From DASYAE01 sp036501535 (GTDB lineage Bacteria; Actinomycetota; Actinomycetes; Streptomycetales; Catenulisporaceae): 17,253 nucleotides of DNA. The notes beneath the pieces are model-generated. The model saw nothing but the letters and a program-made list of their open reading frames with translations. It did not search any database and was not told where the DNA came from. This document shows, piece by piece, positions 13,195 to 17,253 of this stretch; the stretch's first letter is position 1, and every line of letters begins with the position of its first letter. The stretch is from positions 1-17,253 of the forward strand of contig DASYAE010000292.1 in NCBI GenBank assembly GCA_036501535.1, written 5' to 3'. Both the position numbers and the translations under genes were made by a program.

Positions 13195-14772
13195 GTGTCC
13201 AAGTTCAACAGTGCCGCCGGTGCGATCGCCGGCGCGACCAGCCCGGTCACCGGCACCGTCCGCGCGGTCACCGCGGAGGGCGGCCAGGGCGTCGTACGCG
13301 ACGCGAAGTCCGAGCTGTTCCTGCTCGCCGTCGCGAACATGGTCGGCGAGGACACCTTCTACGAGGCCGCCGACCAGCGCGACCTGCGGTTCCGCGGGCT
13401 GGTGCGCTCGCTCGCGCTCGAGGACTTCGACTGGCTCGGCCGGATGGCCCGCTGGCTGCGTAAGGACGCGAACATGCGGTCCGCGCCGGTGGTCGCCGCG
13501 GCCGAGGCGGTGCACGCGCGGCTGCAGGCGGGCCTGGTCGGTGGGAACCGGCAGCTGATCGACACGGTGTGCCTGCGCGCCGACGAGCCGGGCGAGCTGC
13601 TGGCCTACTGGATCGCGCGGTACGGCCGGGCGGTGCCCAAGCCGGTCAAGCGCGGCCTGGCCGACGCGGTCGCGCGGCTCTACACCGAGCGGTCCCTGCT
13701 CAAGTACGACTCGTCCGCAGCCGCCTTCCGGTTCGGCGACGTGATCGACCTGGTCCACCCGGTCCCGGACCCGGCCAAGCCGTGGCAGGGCGCGCTGTTC
13801 GAGTACGCGCTCGACCGCCGGCACAACCGGGAGAAGGAGATCCCGGACGCCCTCGGCATGCTGAGGGCCCGCGCGCAGCTCACCGCGCTCCCGGTCGACG
13901 AGCGGCGCAGTGTCCTCGCGGCGGATGGGGGCGCCGAGCGGCTGGCACGTGCCGGAATGACCTGGGAGGCGCTGGCCGGCTGGCTGCAGGGCCCGCTGGA
14001 CGCGGCCGCGTGGAGCGCGGTCACCCCGTCGATGGGATACATGGCGCTCATCAGGAACCTGAGGAACTTCGACCAGGCGGGCGTCGGCGACGACGCCGCG
14101 GCCGGGGTCGCGGCCAAGCTGGCGGACCCGGCCGAGGTGGCCGCGTCCCGGCAGCTGCCGATGCGGTTCCTCTCGGCGTACCGGGCCGCGCCGTCGCTGC
14201 GCTGGTCCTGGCCGCTGGAGCAGGCGCTGGGCCACTCGCTGGCGAACATCCCCCGGCTGGCCGGGCGCACGCTCGTGCTGGTGGACACCTCCGGCTCGAT
14301 GAACGCCGGCTTCTCCCGCGACGGCACGCTGATGCGGTGGGACGCGGCGGCGCTGTTCGGCATCGCGCTGGCGGCCCGGTGCGAGCACGCCGACGTGGTC
14401 GCCTTCTCCAACAAGGCGAAGGCGTTCCCACCGGTCGCCGGGGAGTCGGTGCTGGCCGCGCTGGGGCGCTTCCGGGACCGCGGCTACTTCATGGGCAGCG
14501 GCACGGCCACGGCGTTGGCGCTCAAGGACTCGTACGCGGGCCACGACCGGGTCGTGGTCCTCACCGACGAGCAGGCCGCCTACAACCCGGAGCTGGTCAC
14601 GGACGCGATCCCGCAGCAGGCGCCGATGTACACCTGGAACCTGGCAGGCTACCGGATCGGCCACGCGCCGTCGGGGTCGGCGAACCGGCACACGTTCGGC
14701 GGCCTGACCGATCGGGGCTTCGAGATGATTCCACTGCTGGAGCGCGCGCGGTCGCAGTCCTGGCCGTTCTGA
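13195..14772 (+). CDS. rsr: Ro60/Rsr ortholog (TROVE plus vWA domain)
   Basis: 525 residues, close to the usual Ro60 length. Residues about 20-350 form the helical HEAT-like TROVE ring: SELFLLAVANMVGEDTFYE, then LAYWIARYGRAVPKPVKRGL, ALFEYALDRRHNREKEIPD and MGYMALIRNLRNFDQAG. Residues about 355-525 are a von Willebrand A domain with a complete MIDAS metal site: DTSGS (D364, S366, S368), GSGTAT (T437/T439) and VVVLTDEQ (D458). Ro60 is a cytosolic ring protein that binds Y RNAs on its outer surface and the single-stranded ends of misfolded RNAs in its cavity, and in bacteria it takes part in RNA decay and stress survival. GTG 13195 has a strong ribosome site GGGGGAGG (13180-13187) 7 bases ahead. 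The Y RNA array directly upstream supports the assignment. Confidence 0.96.
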   Translation: MSKFNSAAGAIAGATSPVTGTVRAVTAEGGQGVVRDAKSELFLLAVANMVGEDTFYEAADQRDLRFRGLVRSLALEDFDWLGRMARWLRKDANMRSAPVVAAAEAVHARLQAGLVGGNRQLIDTVCLRADEPGELLAYWIARYGRAVPKPVKRGLADAVARLYTERSLLKYDSSAAAFRFGDVIDLVHPVPDPAKPWQGALFEYALDRRHNREKEIPDALGMLRARAQLTALPVDERRSVLAADGGAERLARAGMTWEALAGWLQGPLDAAAWSAVTPSMGYMALIRNLRNFDQAGVGDDAAAGVAAKLADPAEVAASRQLPMRFLSAYRAAPSLRWSWPLEQALGHSLANIPRLAGRTLVLVDTSGSMNAGFSRDGTLMRWDAAALFGIALAARCEHADVVAFSNKAKAFPPVAGESVLAALGRFRDRGYFMGSGTATALALKDSYAGHDRVVVLTDEQAAYNPELVTDAIPQQAPMYTWNLAGYRIGHAPSGSANRHTFGGLTDRGFEMIPLLERARSQSWPF

Positions 14773-14824
14773 GCGGCCGCCAGGCGGTTCCTCCGGGCCG
14801 GGTAACCGGTTCGGAGGGGCCGCT
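14772..14824. terminator. Long hairpin after ro60, probable bidirectional terminator
   Basis: Nested inverted repeats: AGCGGCC (14772-14778) with GGCCGCT (14818-14824); CCTCCG (14790-14795) with CGGAGG (14812-14817); and GGCCGG with CCGGTT (14796-14811) around GTAA. There is an 11-base bulge on the 5' side. It starts at the last base of the ro60 stop codon and ends 3 bases before the stop of the convergent hydrolase gene, so it can end transcripts from both sides. Confidence 0.7.
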
Positions 14825-14827
14825 GCG

Positions 14828-15646
14828 TCACGCCGCGTCCGCGGCGGCCCAGAGGTCGCGCAGCGCCCGGTTCACCTCGTCGGCGTGCTGCGTATGCGGG
14901 TAATAGCCCGGGACGCGCAGGAACTGCGCACCGACGGCCTCGGCCACCGCCTCGGCGCAGGCGATCAGCGGTTCGCCGGCGTACGTGCGGTACAGCTCGG
15001 GCGCGTCCTGCCACGTCCCGCAGATGACCAGGGTCGGCCAGGCCGCCTCGCGCAGCGGCTCGACCGGAGTGCGCGCCTCCCAGACCGGGCGCTCGTGCAT
15101 CGAGGTCGCCACGGCGCGCAGGCGCTGCGGCGTCGGCTCGGGCATGTCGATGCCGAGCCCTTCGGTCGAGGCGCGCAGGTACTCCATTGGGGTGACGGTC
15201 TCCGGCACCCCGGGGATGTCCTTCACCCGTTCCAGCATCGCGGCGACGACGGGGTGACCGGCGGCGGCCGAGAACGCGGCCGGCTGGATGAGCGTGAGGC
15301 TGCGGACGAGATCCGGCCGGCGCGCCGCGGCGAGCATGGCGGCCAGGCCGCCGTTCCCGTGGCCGACGAGGTGCGCGCCGCCGCGTCCGGTGCCCGCCGC
15401 GCCGACCTCCTGCAGAACCTCGACGAGGTCCGCGGCGTCGGTCTCGAAGTCGCTACGCCCGGTGTCCGGACTGCGCCCGTAGCCGCGCCGGTCGACCAGG
15501 GCCAGCCGGCAGTGGTCGGCCAGCGGCCGCTGCGCCGCGAAGCCGTACTCCCGGTCGTCGCCCCAGGTGAAGATGTTGTGTGCGAAGACCGCCGGAACGC
15601 CCGTGCCGCCGGTCCGGTCCCACTGCGTCACGTGCACCGTCGCCAT
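14828..15646 (-). CDS. Alpha/beta-hydrolase-fold protein lacking the nucleophile serine
   Basis: 272 residues. The fold is clear: PAVFAHNIFTWGDDREY (oxyanion region), RLALVDRRGYGRSPDTG (the Asp-x-x-Gly-x-Gly-x-Ser turn), HLVGHGNGG (strand, elbow, helix), then PTLVICGTWQDAPELY (D214 at the acid position) and RVPGYYPHTQHADEVN (H251 or H254 as base). At the elbow, where GHSxGG is expected, residue 97 is Gly (GGG codon), so classical Ser esterase chemistry is unlikely. It could be a non-catalytic binding protein or use other chemistry. The length suits the family and the frame is intact, so decay is not evident. ATG 15646 has GGAG 6-7 bases ahead. It lies downstream of cspA but behind a terminator, so it is probably expressed separately. 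Confidence 0.88.
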   Translation of the reverse strand: MATVHVTQWDRTGGTGVPAVFAHNIFTWGDDREYGFAAQRPLADHCRLALVDRRGYGRSPDTGRSDFETDAADLVEVLQEVGAAGTGRGGAHLVGHGNGGLAAMLAAARRPDLVRSLTLIQPAAFSAAAGHPVVAAMLERVKDIPGVPETVTPMEYLRASTEGLGIDMPEPTPQRLRAVATSMHERPVWEARTPVEPLREAAWPTLVICGTWQDAPELYRTYAGEPLIACAEAVAEAVGAQFLRVPGYYPHTQHADEVNRALRDLWAAADAA

Positions 15647-15679
15647 CGGCTGCTCCGCCCGTTGGGGATGGAAAGCGTC

Positions 15680-15708
15680 GGGGCCGCCGGAACAAGTCCG
15701 GCGGCCCC
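15680..15708 (-). terminator. Terminator hairpin downstream of cspA
   Basis: A perfect 11-base inverted repeat, GGGGCCGCCGG (15680-15690) and CCGGCGGCCCC (15698-15708), with a 7-base loop. It starts 15 bases after the cspA stop. On the minus strand the stem is followed by GACGCTTTCC, a short T-containing tail. It separates cspA from the hydrolase gene. Confidence 0.85.
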
Positions 15709-15723
15709 CACGATCACACCAGG

Positions 15724-15927
15724 TCAGGCAGGCTGGATGTTCGCCGCCTGCGGGCCCTTGGGGCCCTGGGTCACCTCGAAGGTGACGGCCTGGCCTTCCT
15801 TCAGCTCGCGGTAGCCCTGTGCGGCAATCGCCGAGTAGTGGGCGAACACGTCCGGGCCGCCGTCGTCCTGCTCGATGAACCCGAAGCCCTTGTCCGCGTT
15901 GAACCACTTGACAGTGCCGGTTGCCAT
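15724..15927 (-). CDS. cspA: Cold-shock protein, CspA family
   Basis: A 67-residue single cold-shock domain. MATGTVKWFNADKGFGFI carries RNP1 (KGFGFI), and DVFAHYSAI carries RNP2 (a variant of VFVHFS). The end, TQGPKGPQAANI, is the actinobacterial CspA/SCO-type C terminus. It is a small beta-barrel that binds single-stranded RNA/DNA and melts RNA secondary structure, acting as an RNA chaperone. The ATG is preceded by GAAGGAG about 11 bases upstream, part of a small hairpin. It is monocistronic, with its own terminator, and divergent from glgX. Actinobacteria carry several paralogs, so the symbol denotes the family. Confidence 0.97.
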   Translation of the reverse strand: MATGTVKWFNADKGFGFIEQDDGGPDVFAHYSAIAAQGYRELKEGQAVTFEVTQGPKGPQAANIQPA

Positions 15928-16260
15928 ACTCTCTCGTTCTCCTTCAGGAGCACTCACCCCGGACCTGAAATCGTGCAGGCCCGCGCTGCGATTCTCACTC
16001 CATTCGGAGCCTAGGCTACCCGACGTGTGCGCGGACCACAGCCTCATGCGGGGCTCAAGCCGTGTCGTCAGCGTGGCGAATGATGCGAATGGGCGCAGCG
16101 ATGCGGCTCGGCGGCGCGATCGGTCCGGATTCGGACCGGAATCCCTACCTTCACTCCTCCGGCCCAGCGACACTGTGTGTTGGCTCACGCGCACAGGCGA
16201 CGCGGGCGGCTCGCGCCACACAATGGCCGAGGCACCCGTGCGAGCGAACGGTGGAAACTG
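15928..16260. other. Divergent regulatory region between cspA and glgX, with cspA leader
   Basis: 333 bases without a credible gene. For cspA (minus strand), two overlapping -10-like hexamers, TAGGCT (16008-16013) and TAGCCT (16013-16018), would give a leader of about 75-80 bases; -35 elements are weak. In the leader, CTCC-TGAA-GGAG (15939-15950) can fold over the ribosome site. For glgX, GGTGGAA (16250-16256) precedes the ATG. No operator repeats stood out. Confidence 0.45.
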
Positions 16261-17253
16261 ATGACGCAAGTATGGCCAGGCTGCGGTTATCCCTTCGGCG
16301 CGTCGTACGACGGCGCCGGCACGAACTTCGCGCTGTTCTCCGAGGCCGCGACCCGCGTCGAGCTGTGCTTGTTCGACGACGCGGACCGGGAGGAGCGCAT
16401 CGACCTGACCGAGATCGACGCGTTCACCTACCACGCCTACCTGCCCGGCGTCGGCGCAGGCCAGCGCTACGGCTACCGCGTGCACGGGCCGTTCGATCCG
16501 GCCGCCGGGCACCGGTTCAACCCGAACAAGCTGCTGCTCGACCCGTACGCGCTGGCCATCGAGGGCGGCATCGGCTGGGGCCAGTCGGTCTTCGGCTACC
16601 CGTTCGGCCGGCCGGAAGCCCGCGACGAGCTCGACTCCGCGCCGCACACCATGCGCTCGGTCGTGGTGAACCCCTACTTCGACTGGGCCGGCGACCTCGC
16701 CGCCGAGCAGCGGCCGCGCACCGCGTACCACCCGACCGTGGTCTACGAGGCCCACGTGAAGGGCCTCACGCAACAGCACCCGGCCCTGCCGCCGGAGATC
16801 CGCGGCACCTACGCGGGCCTCGGACACCCGGCGATCGTCGAGCACCTCGCGGCGCTCGGCGTGACCGCGATCGAGCTGATGCCGGTGCACCAGTTCGTGC
16901 ACGACCAGCGGCTGGTCGACGCGGGGCTGCGCAACTACTGGGGCTACAACACCATCGGATTCTTCGCGCCGCACAACGACTACAGCGCCAGCGGGCAGCG
17001 CGGCCAGCAGGTCCAGGAGTTCAAGGCGATGGTCCGGGAGCTGCACCGGGCCGGCATCGAGGTGATCCTCGACGTGGTCTACAACCACACCGCGGAGGGC
17101 AACCACCTCGGACCCACGCTGTCGTTCCGCGGGATCGACAACGCCTCCTACTACCGGCTCGCCGACGACGACCTGCGCTTCTACTACGACACGACCGGCA
17201 CCGGGAACAGCCTGCTGATGAGCAACCCGCACGTGCTGCAGCTGATCATGGAC
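16261..17253 (+). CDS. glgX: Glycogen debranching enzyme GlgX, N-terminal part (3' end outside window)
   Basis: The frame is open from ATG 16261 to the window end (331 codons of an expected 650-710). The N terminus is a CBM48-type domain: GYPFGASYDGAGTNFALFS, VELCLFDDADREERIDL, YGYRVHGPFDPAAGHRFNPNKL and LLDPYALAI. The GH13 barrel starts at TVVYEAHVKGLT, followed by YAGLGHPAIVEHLAALGVTAIELMPVH, NYWGYNTIGFFAPHNDY and conserved region I DVVYNHTAEG (D271-H276). The catalytic Asp and Glu lie beyond the window. Isoamylase-type GlgX hydrolyses alpha-1,6 branches of glycogen or limit dextrins in the cytosol; TreX of trehalose pathways is a close relative and cannot be excluded. GGTGG lies 6 bases before the ATG. 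Confidence 0.96.
   Translation, partial: MTQVWPGCGYPFGASYDGAGTNFALFSEAATRVELCLFDDADREERIDLTEIDAFTYHAYLPGVGAGQRYGYRVHGPFDPAAGHRFNPNKLLLDPYALAIEGGIGWGQSVFGYPFGRPEARDELDSAPHTMRSVVVNPYFDWAGDLAAEQRPRTAYHPTVVYEAHVKGLTQQHPALPPEIRGTYAGLGHPAIVEHLAALGVTAIELMPVHQFVHDQRLVDAGLRNYWGYNTIGFFAPHNDYSASGQRGQQVQEFKAMVRELHRAGIEVILDVVYNHTAEGNHLGPTLSFRGIDNASYYRLADDDLRFYYDTTGTGNSLLMSNPHVLQLIMD

Noticed and set aside
15724..17232. Long minus-strand frame extending cspA upstream across the glgX region
   Set aside because: It is the antisense shadow of glgX; the cold-shock protein starts at its conserved MATGTVKWF with a ribosome site.

Overview
High-GC DNA with many GTG starts, dense genes, Tat-exported enzymes and an actinobacterial-type CspA and GlgX: this is chromosomal DNA from an actinomycete (Streptomyces/Catenulispora-like; the genus cannot be fixed from the window). 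Nothing looks like a phage or an insertion sequence.

Layout. 2-1810: the end of a NarL/LuxR-type response regulator (+) converges on a GT4 glycosyltransferase (-). 2232-5466: a tightly overlapping three-gene operon (exported LolA/RseB-like protein, ABC ATPase, ABC-2-type permease). 5519-6437: a TPR-like gene broken by a +1 frameshift. 6401-8197: a membrane-anchored lipase-like hydrolase and a stand-alone MHYT membrane sensor, both (-). 8977-11630: a Tat-exported phosphoesterase (phospholipase C/acid phosphatase family) followed by a membrane-anchored YVTN beta-propeller, ending in a strong hairpin. 11712-12596: a secreted or lipoprotein N-acetylmuramoyl-L-alanine amidase (-). 13195-14772: a TROVE/vWA protein, the bacterial ortholog of the Ro60 autoantigen. 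14828-15927: an alpha/beta-hydrolase-fold protein lacking the usual nucleophile, and a cold-shock protein (-). 16261 to the end: the first half of the glycogen debranching enzyme GlgX.

The most interesting part is the gene-free interval 12597-13194 between the amidase and Ro60. It holds a tandem array of four structured RNA units, all in the orientation of ro60. Each has a closing stem ending in CCCG/CGGG, a conserved asymmetric internal loop (5' side GTGCG or ATGCG, 3' side CGATCT or CGTCT) and a variable inner part. Stem sequences differ between units but pairing is kept, which is compensatory covariation visible inside one locus. The last and longest unit (12978-13124) carries a circularly permuted tRNA-like module: T arm, acceptor 3' strand, short cap, acceptor 5' strand, D arm, with the Y stem in place of the anticodon arm. 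This matches what is known of bacterial Y RNAs (YrlA type), which are encoded next to Ro60 and mimic tRNA. The two middle units lack the tRNA part, and the first is a miniature. Just before ro60, a 9-bp hairpin can bury its ribosome binding site. I read the locus as a Ro60 ribonucleoprotein cassette with one tRNA-mimicking Y RNA and two or three simpler ones.

Three transcription units (2232, 5519, 12596) have a TANNNT hexamer ending 6-7 bases before a GTG start, the layout of leaderless mRNAs common in actinobacteria.
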